Part shown: positions 11,736 to 25,200 of the stretch, in pieces | Layout: each line of letters opens with the position of its first letter | Position numbering within the stretch: the stretch's first letter is position 1 | Source: Malania oleifera | Lineage: Eukaryota; Streptophyta; Magnoliopsida; Santalales; Ximeniaceae | Assembly: GCF_029873635.1 (NCBI RefSeq) | Contig: NC_080422.1 | Span: 6,479,764 to 6,543,763 of the forward strand | Length of the DNA stretch: 64,000 nucleotides | Reading direction: 5' to 3' | Notes under the pieces: model-generated | Databases searched by the model: none | What the model was told of the DNA's origin: nothing | The model's input: the letters and a program-made list of their open reading frames with translations, nothing else | Made by a program: the position numbers and the translations under genes

Positions 11736-13243
11736 CGTGATTATTTGAAACAATTGCAAATAAGATATTTAATACCACAAAAGTATGTAGGCCACATTAT
11801 ACCAACTTTCTACTTAAATTTTCTTAAAGATGAGACTTTTTAAAGCCGCCTCTAACATTTTTAACTATGCTTCATGAACCCTAAATTCAAGCAACATTTA
11901 TGCATCCTCTTCGAGTTTATCTCACATAAAAATGCAACACATTTGTTTTAATAATAAAGTACAATTGGAAACTACTCATAGAAAAATACCTTTTTGGAAA
12001 AAAAAAATGTTTATCTAGAAATAATATTTTTATAAGTAATATAATATTACTTGTTATAAGTACTTTTTCAGATAAATAATTCCTTTAGATAATTTTTTTT
12101 TTTCAAAAAGTAATTATTTTTGAAAATAAATAATTTAAAAAATATTTTATTAAAAGAAATACTTATTTAAGAATAAACCAAACACTAATTACTGATACAG
12201 AGGACTTAAAATATATTTTTTAAAATATATATATATTAATTTTTTAAGACATTCTAAATTAAAGTAAATTTAACCATAATTGGTATGTGGGGAATGCCTT
12301 GATGCTTAAAAAAAGACTTCAGTAAGAGTTTGGTCTTGAAAAGAAGATGCGTGTTTGTAGAAAGACGAACTGAGTATTCTTTATTGTGTCCATAAAATTT
12401 CAAAAATATAGTGAAGGGGGCGACGGTTGTGGTCCTAATGGTGACAACAAAGCGGCATGGCAATCGCTCAAACACAGAAAGGAAACACATTTCTGTAGCC
12501 AATCTGAGATTCTTGGACATGAAATCAAAGTTATAATCCAAAACTAAATTAACATAAGATGATGCATCAAGCAAAAATTATATATATACTAACTGCTACT
12601 TGCCGCGAGGAACCTTTCACTTCCCAGTCCCACCTCATCAAATCATTCCATTATTTTTTAGCAGCCTTTTTTTTTTCTTTGTGCCTTCTGCACCTAGAGA
12701 GAGAGAGAGGTATGAACAAGAACAAACAATTCCTTTGTGTGCTGTATAAATAACATTACATACAATTTCTAGCAACACATTTTACATCAGTGAAAGCATG
12801 TAGATTCCAGGGGTACCCTTTTTTGTTTTTGTTTTTGTTTTTTTTTTTTTTTCAAGTGCATAGAATTGATGGTTTTTTTTTTCAAGTGAAGGATGATTGG
12901 AGCCAATCTGAGCAAATCAAGAAGGTATACCAAACCAAAGCACGTACACGTGTCATGTCCCTCGTTCAGACATTCAAAAAACCTACAAAATGTTGTAGTT
13001 AAGAGATCCTATATTCTGAAATATTTTAAGTTAAAATGTCAGGCTAGCCAGTAATGCTAGCTCCTATATTCCTTTACACCCCCCATCTCCCCAACAAGAG
13101 TTACTCGCAGAGGTCAGGAGATAAGCCACAAGCCCATTCTCCACCTCTGAAGTTTCAAACCAACCCAACCAGACATTCCTAGTGTAAATACAGAAACACC
13201 GTAGAAGATATCAAAGGAAACCAGGATTACCCAGCCATGGCAT
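11736..13243. other. AT-rich spacer and 3-prime flank of SWC2
   Basis: The left part is AT-rich DNA with homopolymer runs and no recognisable gene. The right part, about 12800-13243, is less AT-rich and is the likely 3-prime UTR of the minus-strand SWC2 gene that stops at 13244. A short GA run lies near 12695-12710 and poly-T near 12837-12852. Confidence 0.5.
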
Positions 13244-16200
13244 TTAGTCTGAATCTTCATCTTCTAGAGCTGGAGTTCTGCGGAACCGGGCAAAGAATTG
13301 GGTATGTGGTGCTTCGGTTCTATTAGTAATTACAGATCTCTTCCGCCTAGACAAAAATCCTTGCCCAGAGATTGAATCAAATAGAATCCCCATGTCTTTT
13401 TCCCGTTCAACCCTTCTATTTTCATTCAAAGAACTGCAAAATAGAAAATTCAAGGAGAAATGAACCAAAATCAATATGGATTGCAGAATAAGTAGATTGG
13501 ATATTAGAGTAAAAGGGTTAATGCAAAGCAAACTACCTGATTACAAGCAAGTGGGATCTAAGCAAAAACATGAAAACAATACTATAAGAATTACCATGTT
13601 CATGACTTCAGACGCTAATGTCAATCTTAGTTTCAAACTTTCAATAACACCACATCCTTTGAACCTATTCACAAATTCGTCCTAGACATTGCAATTGATG
13701 TTACATTCTACTGTCAAAGCCATGGTAAACTATGAAAATATTTTGTCCTACTACATACACAAGCTACTTTCAGGTTTCTTAGAGTTTTGTGACCTTGACA
13801 CACGGTATCATTAAATGTTTCTCACTTGGAGAAAAGATCGGTTAACCTAGATACAACTATATGGTTATCATGGGATGGTTCTGGTATATATCATTGTGAT
13901 GTTATGGTTAGTCCGAATAGTACTGATGGTGGTATTTTCGAGCTTAAGATCATTAAATCCTTGGCAGTTACTCATGCCTAAAAGGAATTTAAAGACATGA
14001 CTTTTGAGGGAATACTAGGTGAACAGCCTACCTCCCCTAGTATCCTATTAGATATTAAGTGAGCACCTTGAGGTCTTAACATCCTCGAGGGGTGTCTTGG
14101 GCTGTCAAGCCGTACAACTTGACCACAAGGTTAGACATTTGAGTGTTTACTTATAGAAGGATGAGTACAACTAAGCCAGACTTATTGTAGTCTTGCCGTC
14201 GCATGGGCATGACTCCTTAACACTTTGGCAAATCTGGGCAAAGGTGATTCCTTTTGCCCTTTGAGATTTCCATGTCCGTGTCAATTGGTATCAAAGTGGA
14301 TCTATCGATCTTGAAAGAAAATGAGATTGACACTGTTGGCATCAACTCAATTGTGGGAATTCGATTTGTGACATTAAATGCGGAGAGAAATAAGTTATCT
14401 TTGAGTTGGTTCTTTTCTCACACTTCCCTTTTGTCATGTGACCTATTGCGGTTAATGAGGTAAAAGTTGGCCTTCAATTGACTATCTTGTGAACCTCAGA
14501 AGAGTTGATTGTGCACTGTACCCTTGATAAGGGATGAGGGTTGACTGCGGAGAACAAATATGAGAATACCTTGTGCCCTTGAGGCAAGTATTGTAGCCAC
14601 ACTTTGAGAGTTATCCTATTATGGTTGGCATTAAAGCTTAGATATTTAGACGTTCAGACTTTGTGGTGTCCTCATTCCACAGGCAGTGGTGATACTCTTG
14701 GATCTGATGAAAGTAGATGGTCGGAGGAGTTTGCCAAGGGAATCTTTCATGAAACTTGGAAAGTTTGTACCCATAAAAAGATTGGTTAATTCTTGGATCT
14801 AAAGGGAAGAATGAGTTGTGAGCACCCTGGACAGATAACCCTCGAGCAATAAGTGCGGCACTATATCGGTCACAATGGTGACATTTACCTAATGGGGAAT
14901 GGACTCGAAGGGAACCACGAAAGTTACTCATTCGACTTCACTGAAACCCAAAAGTGCTCTTATGATTTAAGTTCTAGCGTGAACGTGATTGGAGACCACA
15001 AATGGGGAATTGACGGGAGTGCACTTCCGTCATCGGCCTTTCGACCCAATCGTGAAACATGCCAAAGGACATTAGGATGAGTTTTTTTAGAGGACATTTG
15101 AGCCATGCTGCCAGCGAGCACATCTATCATATTGGCTAGAGGGCCTATTCTGTTTATTGTTGTGCAAGTTCATGCATCACAACCGAATTAGAGGGCTGCC
15201 TTTCAGATGAAAGCTTGAGTTTGAGCTAAAGGGCAGTGGTATAAAAATGTAACCATGATATACTGTGGCTGAGATTGATTTGTCAGAGGACGAGTGATTT
15301 GGAATCCTACGCTTTAGTTTGGGTTGAGTTCGGATGTCAAGGACACAAAAACTTGGCAACGACATTGAAGATTTGTCGCTTGAGGTATGACTTGAGATTG
15401 AACCTTGAGGACTCAGAGGAAGTTCTTGTGGTTATCATGTGGTTGGATTTGAGTCAGATGATTAACTTTGGAATTGTGGGATTCATAAGTATGTTGGATA
15501 TACAGTGAAGAACTGGATTGTAAACCCTAGGTGTTGAATCATTCGTGTTTTGGGGAGATTCCTTTGGTGATGTTTACTTGGTTGGAATCTAAAAAGCAGG
15601 TTGAGGGTCAAACTTGGAGAACCTCCAAGATGGGATCTATATTCTTGGAAGTGTAAGGTTGATTCAAAACCTTCACAGGTTTGAGAAACAAAGAAGTCCT
15701 TGATTTGATTCATGGTTAGAAAAGGGATTCATAACTTGACCCTCACACTACAAGAAGGGAGTTATATCGTCTGTCAGAAGATGGTATCAGTACAAAGTAT
15801 CAGGATTGGGTCATAAGAGGAATCGTGACCACTACGAGACTTTTATATTGGTTGCTCCTTGGATTGAATTGAGATGAGTTCCGGCTGGTTTCAGATTGAG
15901 TTTGGCTTTGGGAGGTGATTTGCCTCAATGAATGTGTGGCGAATGCTCTTCTGCCATCGAGTAAGAGTTTGAGTTTGAGAGACAAGGTTGTAATACGGAT
16001 CTGCATCAAGGTTTTGTGAGCTTGAGTTTTGAGAAGGGTGTTACCATCTTCAAAATTGTTGGTATGCTGGCTGGCTGTCAGCTTATGGTTGAGCTACAGT
16101 CTTGGACATGAGAAGTCCTGAGTTGGTTCGATGATCAAATTGTTGTTACAAGAGGAAGCTACTTTCGGTTTTGGATCTAAGTTTGAGTTGAAGACCTTGT

Positions 16201-19200
16201 GTTCAAAGATGTGTGCCATAGGTATGGCATCTTCGGGTTAGATTGGGTCTATAGAGGCATTTGAGACAAGTTTGGCTATTGCAATGAGCTTTGGGTTGTG
16301 GTTGGTTCTTAAGCCTCCTATTTTGTGGAGCGAATGTTGCTAGAAATCAGATCGTGTATGTTCATCAATAAGGACGCTGATAAGATGAAGTGAGGGAAAA
16401 TGTCAAGGTCTTGGCACATGGTTTTAGTATATGATACTGACTTGGAGGGAAGGTTAGTTAACCTGGATGTGATTATGTGATTGTCATGGGGATGGTTCCC
16501 GTATGTCATTGTGATCTTGTGGTTGGTCCCAATAACACTGAAAATAGTGTTCTTGAATCTAAGATGTGATCATTAGATCCTCGATGGTTACTTGTACTTA
16601 AATGGGAATACTTTGGAGACATGACTTTTGGGACAATACCAAATGAACGGCCTACCTTCCCCAATATCCTATTGGGTCCTAAGCAAACATCTTAAGTAGT
16701 GCTCAGGGACGGGCCCTTGACATCCTCAAGAGGAGTCTTGGGCTTCCGTGTGGGATACGGAGCCCCATGGATGATCCATTTGAGAAAGAGAATGCACTGT
16801 ACTCTCAGCTCAAAGATCTGGGTGCTCACTTTTCTTCACTCTTGATGTACTGTCGAGATGAGAGATACCCTCAGTGCTAGTGGAATGTGAGTTTAACTCC
16901 CTTATTATTCGAGTCAAGGTTCCTAATGATGACCTTAGTTGGATCCATGGTCTTAAATTTCCACGAAATTGTCGAAATTTCCGATTTCCATCACCCTTGA
17001 AATTGAAATGGTAGTCGATTTCCGTCTTGCATAATTTCTGTCAAAATCTCAACGAATCATCTGCAATTTATCGAAACCTCGAAATTTTAGCGAAACTTGT
17101 TGAAATTTTAACTATGCAATGAAATTTTGTCGAAATTCAAACGAGAGATTCAAGAGTGAAGTAAAATTTCTATTTTAATTTATTTTATTGAAACAAAAGG
17201 TTATCATAAGTGCTTTTGAAATTATATGAAAAAATAAACTTATTGTAATATTTTATTTAACCATTCATGTCTAAATTATCAATATTTGTATAATAAATAA
17301 TTTTTAATGATTTATGAATTTCATTTGCATTAACTGAATATGTTTAATGTACATTATCTTACAAGCATGTTTGATACACATACTATTTTACGACTTTTCC
17401 ACTTCATACAAAACATAGATGTATTTAATTTGTAATATATTAGTCTTAAAACTTATATTATTATGTTTGTTAACCATTTCTAAAGTTTTACAAATAATTT
17501 CATGCTTTACTACTAGTTTCTGTTATTTTTTCAAATCGAAATCGAAATTGACATCGAAATCAAAATTTCCGTCAAAATTTCCGTACTTTTGGAGCTTCGA
17601 AATTTGAGTCGAAATCGAAATTTAAGACCTTGGTTGGATCAAGGACTGTCGAGTTGTGAGACTTGACCACGGGTTTAGACATTTGAGTGTTTCCTTGGAT
17701 AAGTATGGATGGACTGGACTTGTTGTATTCTTGCCACCATACAAGTGTGACTCCTTCACACATTGGCAGATCTCGACAAGGGTGATTCCTTTTGGATTTT
17801 GAGATTTCCATGTCCATGACACTGCATTATACAACCATAAAATTCTGCCACACAATAATCAAATATGTTGTAGATCTGAAATAAATTGAAGATTGATGAA
17901 GAAAATAGGGTTTAAGATGGAAAAGCCAAGAGAAGATGAAAAGAAGAAGAGAAAACGGAGCAGCAGTTTCCAAGAGCATATGTACAGCTCCAGCCCCAGG
18001 TCTGCCCTCTTACATATTAATAATAGAAACAATTATTTTAAGGATAAAACACCCCCACTTACACAACCTTATTACTAAAAACAATCTCTTCTTGTAACAC
18101 TCCCTCTCAAGCTGGCCTAACCCCAGTTTGTTACTGTTGAAGAATAGGGAAAATTGGAAGACCTAATAACAGTTATTGGTCTTTCCCTCTATTTATGATA
18201 CATGCCCAAGTGCATAACAATGACCATATTACCCTAACTAATGTACTAACTCAAGCTTACTTACACAACAGTAATACTAAATAACTACAGTAACTAGTAA
18301 CACTCCCCCACAAGCTAAAGCATTGATTTGACTCGAGCATCCCCCCAGGTCTTAGTGAATAAATGAGCAAGTTAGAGGTCAGACTTTAGATGAGTCGTAG
18401 TAATGAGCTTTTGCACAAGTTTCTCTCAGACAAAGAGACGATCAACTTCAATGCGTTGCATCCACTCATGTAAGATTGGATTGGACTTGGAGGCAACATG
18501 AATAGCAGCTTGATTATCGCACATCAAGTCATCAACTCCATAGCTCATGGATATGGAAAACAAGTTCTCCTTGCATATTCATTAGCCAAATAAGCTTACA
18601 TGCGGTGTGGGCTACGACCCAATACTTAGACTCAGCACTTAACTGAGCCACCATAGTTTGTTTCTTACTTTTTCAAGATACTATGTCACCACCAACAAAA
18701 ACAATAAGTTGTCGATCTTCTATCAAAAGGTGACCCAGTTCGATCTACATCTGCATATCCCTGAGCATAAGTGTGACACTAATCTTGATATAAGAGGCCT
18801 CTCCTAGATGCACCTTTAAGAATCTCAAGATACAAATGACTACATCCCAATGAAGTTCTTGAAGAATCAAGAAATTGACTCACAATACTACCTGTGAAAG
18901 ATCAAGTCGAGGGACTGTGATGTAGTTCAACTTTCCAATGAGTCTCCAATATCTTCGAAGGTCGGCCAACAAATCACCCACATGTGGCACAAACTTGCTA
19001 TTAGGATCCATAGGTGTTTAGACAGGTCTCATCTAAAAGGTCTATGACATACTCCATTTGTGATAAAACGGTCCTTGACTCCTTATATGAGATCTAGATT
19101 CTTCTCTCCCCAAGAACTATTTCAATGGCCCTAAATCCTTGTTTGAAACTTAGTTTATCAAAGATGCTTCTAGCGCTAGATATCTTCATTGTCATGACCA

Positions 19201-22200
19201 GAACCTAGCATCATATCACCCACATACACAATAAGAAAAACCCTACCAGAAGCAGTATGACGATAAAACATAGTGATCTACCACACTGTTCGAGACCAAA
19301 CTCAAGTACCACAACACTAAATCAACTAAACCATGTTCAGGGAGATTACTTGAGATCATACAAGGATTCTTGAGCTGGCACACTAATTATGGCTCCACTT
19401 GAGCAACAAACCCAAGTGATGGATCCATATAGACCTTGTGAAAACTGAAGATCAACATGTACAGAGGCATTCTTCACATCTAACTCATGCAAAGTCCAAT
19501 GACACGCAGTGGCTAAGGAAATGAACAAACATATTAGGCATAATCCTACTAGTAGTATGATGATAAAACACAGATTGATCTACCATGCACTATTGATGAC
19601 CAAACTCAAGTACTATGGCATTGAATTGATCAAACCATGTTTAGGAGACTAGTTGAGGCCATTCATGGATTTCTTGAGCCGGCACACTAATTGTGGCTCC
19701 CTATGAGCAACAAAACCTGAGTGGTTGCTCCATATAGACATCCTAGTGAAGATAACCATGTATGAAGGCATTCTTTAGTTCTAATTTATGCAAAGGCCAA
19801 TGACACATGGTGGTTAAGGAAAACAACCGGAGTGTATCCCTTAGCAACAAGGCAAGCCTTCAAATGAGCCATAGATTTTCTTGGTATACAACCAGCGACA
19901 ACCACCCACAAACTTATTGAGAGGAAGAGGTACTAATTCCAAAGCATCATTATCCTGTAATGCACATATCTCTTCAACCATTGCAGTCCTCCACCTAGAA
20001 TGGGATAGGACTTTAGAAACAGATTTGGAAGAGTAACAGAAGACAGAGTACTAACAAAACAATAATAGAGGTTGCCAAGAAATCATTGCAAAATAAAATT
20101 AGAGATTGGATGCTACGTACAAGTGCCTTTACCTTTCCAAACAGCAATAGGAAGATCAATACCCTGCGAAATAGGACCCTAAGACAAGGGAACTAGAGGC
20201 ATAAAAATAGAAGTTAAGAGGAGGCTCACCTCCCTTGAGTTGCCGATGTGTGTACATCTATAAGTTAGGATGACCCAAGCAAAGAGAAGGACTCAAACTG
20301 GATGAAGATGCAAGAGAACTCGGTAGAGATAATACGTTAGGGTTTGGATGGTTGTAGAGGAAGGGAAGGACTCAAGGAATTAGAATAGTATAGTATACGC
20401 TTGAAGAAGGTTACAAAGCAATTTTAAGTAGGGCTATGACATCAATATCCTTTTTGAGCATAAAAGCATCCCAAAAGAATACACTTGGTAGCATGGGGAA
20501 CCAACTTACCCATTTTTTTACTTACTAATGGACAAAGGACACAAAGCCAAATATACAAGGAAGTGAGAAAAAAGGATACTTTGGGAAGATATCTAAATAT
20601 GGATTCTACCATCAAGGATAGAAGACAGCATTTTATTGATAAGAGAGCACTTAGTGAGCACGACATCACTCCAAAAAATTTTGTGGTGGAAGATGGGCAC
20701 AAGATGAGTGATAGATAATACTAGAGTTAGTCACAACAACAACAAAAACAAGAAGTTGCCAAAAAAGCGAATCGTAAGGTGAATGAGTGATATAACATTG
20801 AAGGATAAATTGAGGAATGAACATATTTGCAATAAGTTAAGCTTATTATTAGTAGAAGATAAGGGAGGGGCGACTTAAATGGTATCTGAAATGCAAGCCA
20901 AATAGTGCACTAGTGAGGAGGGGTGAGCTAGTTATTGTTACTAGTCCTAAAAGGGAAAGGAGCAGACCTAAAATAACATGAAATGACATAGTGAGGAAAG
21001 ATTTCATAGCGTTAAGTTGTCCAAGGAAAAATGCCCTTGATCATTTGAATTGGCGAAAAAGATTCACGTGTACAACCCCACCTAGTGGGACTTAAAGCTT
21101 AGTTTTTTTTGTTGTTGTCGAGTTACTCATATAGGTAGTAAAGTGGATAATGAAGTACTCTTTAGTATCATAACTTCAAAGCATCATATACATCAAATTG
21201 AGTCCTTACTTGGGAATAAAAGGCACCAAAGATATTGAGCAACTCACAAATGATCTCTCATTAAATCCAACCAAATCATCCTGGACTCATCGACAAATTT
21301 AATTAAGTATTATAACCCTAACTTTGACGTGACACAATTAGGACCTCAAACATCGAAACGGACTGACAAGAAAGGGCCAACCGCTTGTTTATCGACTTTG
21401 GAAGCAAAGGGAATGCGATGGTGCTTCTACTCACACTTAAGATTAAACATAGAAATCAAAGTAGGAACTGGCTGTTTTAACTTGTCCAATGAACAATGAC
21501 CAAGACAATAGTGGATTTGAAGTGGGGTCGCAACAACACGAAATAGGAGGAGAGAGCGACTCAAAGTAGTAAGGCCTTTTTCTTACTACTTGGGGTAGCT
21601 ACAACTAAGGGAGTGTAGCTACAAATATGGAGTTCTAAGAATTTATTCTATTTTATTAATTGGCCAATCTACTATTTGCATTTGCCTTTTTGCTTGCAAG
21701 TTGATAGAAATACGTCAAATTAGAGTATAGGAATTTTGATGTAAGGCATGAATGTATGGTCTCTGCTTCGCTGCACATTGTTATAATGTGATAGGCAATA
21801 TAGAATAGAGATTACGCACATTGATTATAAGATGATAGTTATTATTAGAAGATTGTAGGTGTCTGGGCATATCAAGTTTGATATGATAGTTTTGCATACA
21901 ACTTTTAATATTGAAACTGATGGTTTATATGTATGAAAATATTAATATGTGCTTCTATCAACCTAGCATTTTTTTGTAAATATTGGCGCACCAATATGTG
22001 CTCCTGGTGACGCTCCAGCTGGGATTTGGGATTTTATGCAATTGTACGTGAGTTTCTTTTTAGTGTTAGTGAACTGCCTCCATCATAATAAGTGAAGATC
22101 ACATGCTACATGACATGATTTCTTACGATTGAGTGTCTTCTAAACACCTTTATTCTACTCCTGATTCCAACCAAGTATTGATGAGATTCATGAGAATACT

Positions 22201-25200
22201 AATGTTGATGAATAACAAATTTCCTATATAGATAAAAAAAATATGAAAAAGGCTACAAAAAGAAAATTGAAACATTACCGCTCCCGAATAATTCTAAAAG
22301 CTTCTTTTGTTGCATAAGGTAGCCCAGTCTTTGGATCACGATACCTACGACATTAAATAAGAATTCAAACAATTGTCAATAAAACACAATTCATCAAAAT
22401 TTAGACAATGAAATTTTTATAAAAAAAAAATCTATTAGCCACATAACTATGATGAAGGGATGCAACAATAAAGGGTCCAAGTGCTTAAAGAAATAGAGAC
22501 AGGAATTCCAAGGTTCAATATCGTCTTCTTGACAGCTTGTCCCATACACATTGTCCCATCCTAGACAACCATAGAAGGGATCTAGATTCTAGACACACTC
22601 AAATCACTATTGTAATATCATGTACTCATCTCTTTATTTTTATGTTTGGGCAACCTATTCTGAACACAAAGGCAAGGTAAGAATATCCTACACCCACACA
22701 GGATGCCAAAGAGGCATCATCAATCACCGTGATCCACACAAAAAGAAAATCATGCAAGCACATGCATTTGTACACAAGAACAACTTTTGAATATGTTTTC
22801 ATGCTATATTGCCCATTCTTCCAAAAAAAAAAATCCATAAGAGTGTAATTATCACTTTGTCCTAATTTGAGAGAATAACTCATAACTATTCCATATTTCT
22901 ATGTATACCGAGAGCCATGCAACATAGCATCAACATACTGCTAGATCAAACTCTCACATATTTACCTTAATTTAGTTAGAAAATGATAAATCCACTATGT
23001 TTATTCTAGGGACATCCAAAGCTGCTTTGTTCACCTATGTTAATCATTGACAGGAGTCACGATGTACTAGCAAGCATCTGTTTCATGACAAAAGCATGCT
23101 TCAATTTACAAGGGGCAAAATTTTTGAGAGAGATGGATCTGTTCTTCAAACAAACTGGCCACTTTCCATTAACAGACTCACTAATAAAGAAACTCGAGTG
23201 GTGCATCAAAATTAAGAATCGTGTTTGAATTAATTAGGTGCATATAAGGACTCATACTCTGACTTCCGCATATTCTATTAAAAACCAACCGCCATAAAAA
23301 ATAAGCCCTTACTTGGCAGGCAATCCAGTAACTGCACACAAAGCTTTCCCTGGATCTGAAATAAAAGATCAATAAAAAGATCAAAATGACAAATAAATCA
23401 ATGAATAACGTCAACTGAATTGAAGAATATGTCATCCAAATGCGTTTCTAAATTTGAAAAACTGTAACCTATGGCAGTCTTTTCTTACCTGACGTACGGT
23501 TAAGTTTGGTTTGCGGAATGTCTATTTATAGAATGTGATGGAATAAAATAAGAAAATAAAAATTGTATAGGAATATAATAGTTTAACAAAAAAATTCATA
23601 CAAAAGTTTGTATTATTCCGTTCAACACAGAACAGGATAGGAATAGACTTTTCCATAGTGAAATTTGGGAATATTTGCCTATTCCATGTTATGGATTAAT
23701 AATATTTTTTGCATTCTCATTTTTGGTATGACAACACAGTTTCTTTTATAAACTATCAAAATTAGTATGACCATTCTATTCCAATGAATAGACATCCTCC
23801 AAACCAAACCTAACCTGAATCTTTTTAAGCATGGAGCCTTGACTCTTGAGACATTCAAAAGGCAGACTTTCTAAATTAATGGAAGGCGAATTCAAAAAGC
23901 ATGCTTTGATAATGTAAAAACAAGATATATCTCAATTTTGACAAGCAATTATCACTCTCCAATCTAAATAATTCATTTTGCTGGAGAACTAGGTTTGAAA
24001 GGAAACATGTATGAATGCTTTTTGGATGTGCAGGAATTTCAATACATATATTGCTACATAAAAGCAGGAATTTTTGCATCAGTAATTCAATTCTTGTTTC
24101 TGATTTTGTCTTTAAACTTTCTCTATTATACCACCATTATCCTTCATAATATATGCACATATATGTAATACTGACATGCACCGACACATATATACAAGTG
24201 TTATCGAATCATATAATTACATTTAATTACAGATTACCAGCTTAGGAGATTGGATAATTATATATGAACATTATATAATTATTGTCCACAAAAAGATGCA
24301 TACATAAAGTTGCATACATGTAACATAAGTACATGCACATACATAATAAAGACCAAGTCCTTGTATCTGCCCCATCTGACATCCCCCCATTTGGGATCTT
24401 AAGTAATATCTAGCTTCTCCCCTGTTATATACATTATACTTTCATGACAACAATGATTAAGTCTTGGTATAAGCTTGATCTTGCCAAGTGGCCAATTTTG
24501 TCCACTGTAAATTTAGTCTTCAGTTATTTGAAGACTAAAACCTCCACATTCTACCTCTTCCTAAGTAATGCAAACTGTGGGAGTTTTGCGACAATTTATG
24601 AACTTACCTACCATATAATTGTTCATTTTACTCCAATCTCTCAAGTCATTTCTGCTGCCCCCAATCTTGTCCTCCAATCTTTTGTTAAGGGTACAGCTAT
24701 AGCCCAGGATGCTACTTTCTTATCCTTGCTTCTGCACCTGCCTTTTATAGGTGCTGGTCCCACCTGGTCTCCACCATATAATTCAACAAATATATATGTC
24801 TTCGGAAGTCATTTGATCATGTCTTAATTCCTTGAAGAAGTCACATAGGTTGCATTTCTAAATAAAAAGTATTTCTTCTTTATCATACGGAGCCACTTGA
24901 TAGACAGTATAGAACTAGCCTACCCCATGGGATAGGGGTGAGCATAACTCGGGGAAACCCGAATTAACTGACCGAAATTAGTCGGTTCTGTTTGGTTAAG
25001 AACACAGGATCGGTCGGTTCAGTTATGGTTTTATGAATTTTGGTTAATCGGTTAATCGGTTCGATTAAGAGGAATGTTAATTCGGTTAACCGAAATAACC
25101 GATTTAATAATTAATTAAAATTTAAATACAAATTAGTATATGTTAATATGTTAATTAGTATATATTAATTTGTTAATATGTTAATTAGTATTTGGTAAAC

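Larger units (their letters stand above)
17867..21640 (-). mobile_element. Ty1/Copia retrotransposon fossil, 5-prime-truncated
   Basis: On the minus strand, in order, are an integrase core region (about 21120-21600), an integrase C-terminal part (about 20440-20600), reverse transcriptase (about 19210-19830), RNase H (about 18440-18760) and a likely 3-prime LTR of about 440 bp (17867-18303) next to a CACTCCCCCACAAGC polypurine-tract complement. No 5-prime LTR or gag was found. The element is broken in many places and looks old. An RTE LINE end lies inside the integrase region, and part of the RT region is present as a diverged tandem pair. It has the same orientation as SWC2, inside whose last intron it sits. 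Confidence 0.75.
13434..22278 (-). other. SWC2 intron 10 (8.8 kb), filled with mobile elements
   Basis: The donor is CG|gtaatg and the acceptor is ttttgcag|TTC. The intron holds non-coding LTR element B with a nested hAT MITE, then a minus-strand Copia fossil with a nested RTE LINE end. Together these make up most of its length. Host-like unique sequence remains only next to the two splice sites. Confidence 0.85.

Noticed and set aside
13434-13531. N-terminal extension of the open frame that contains SWC2 exon 11
   Set aside because: The upstream part (with its ATG) is intron: a tttgcag acceptor lies at 13434 and the hydrophobic Leu/Ile-rich peptide before it matches nothing in SWC2.
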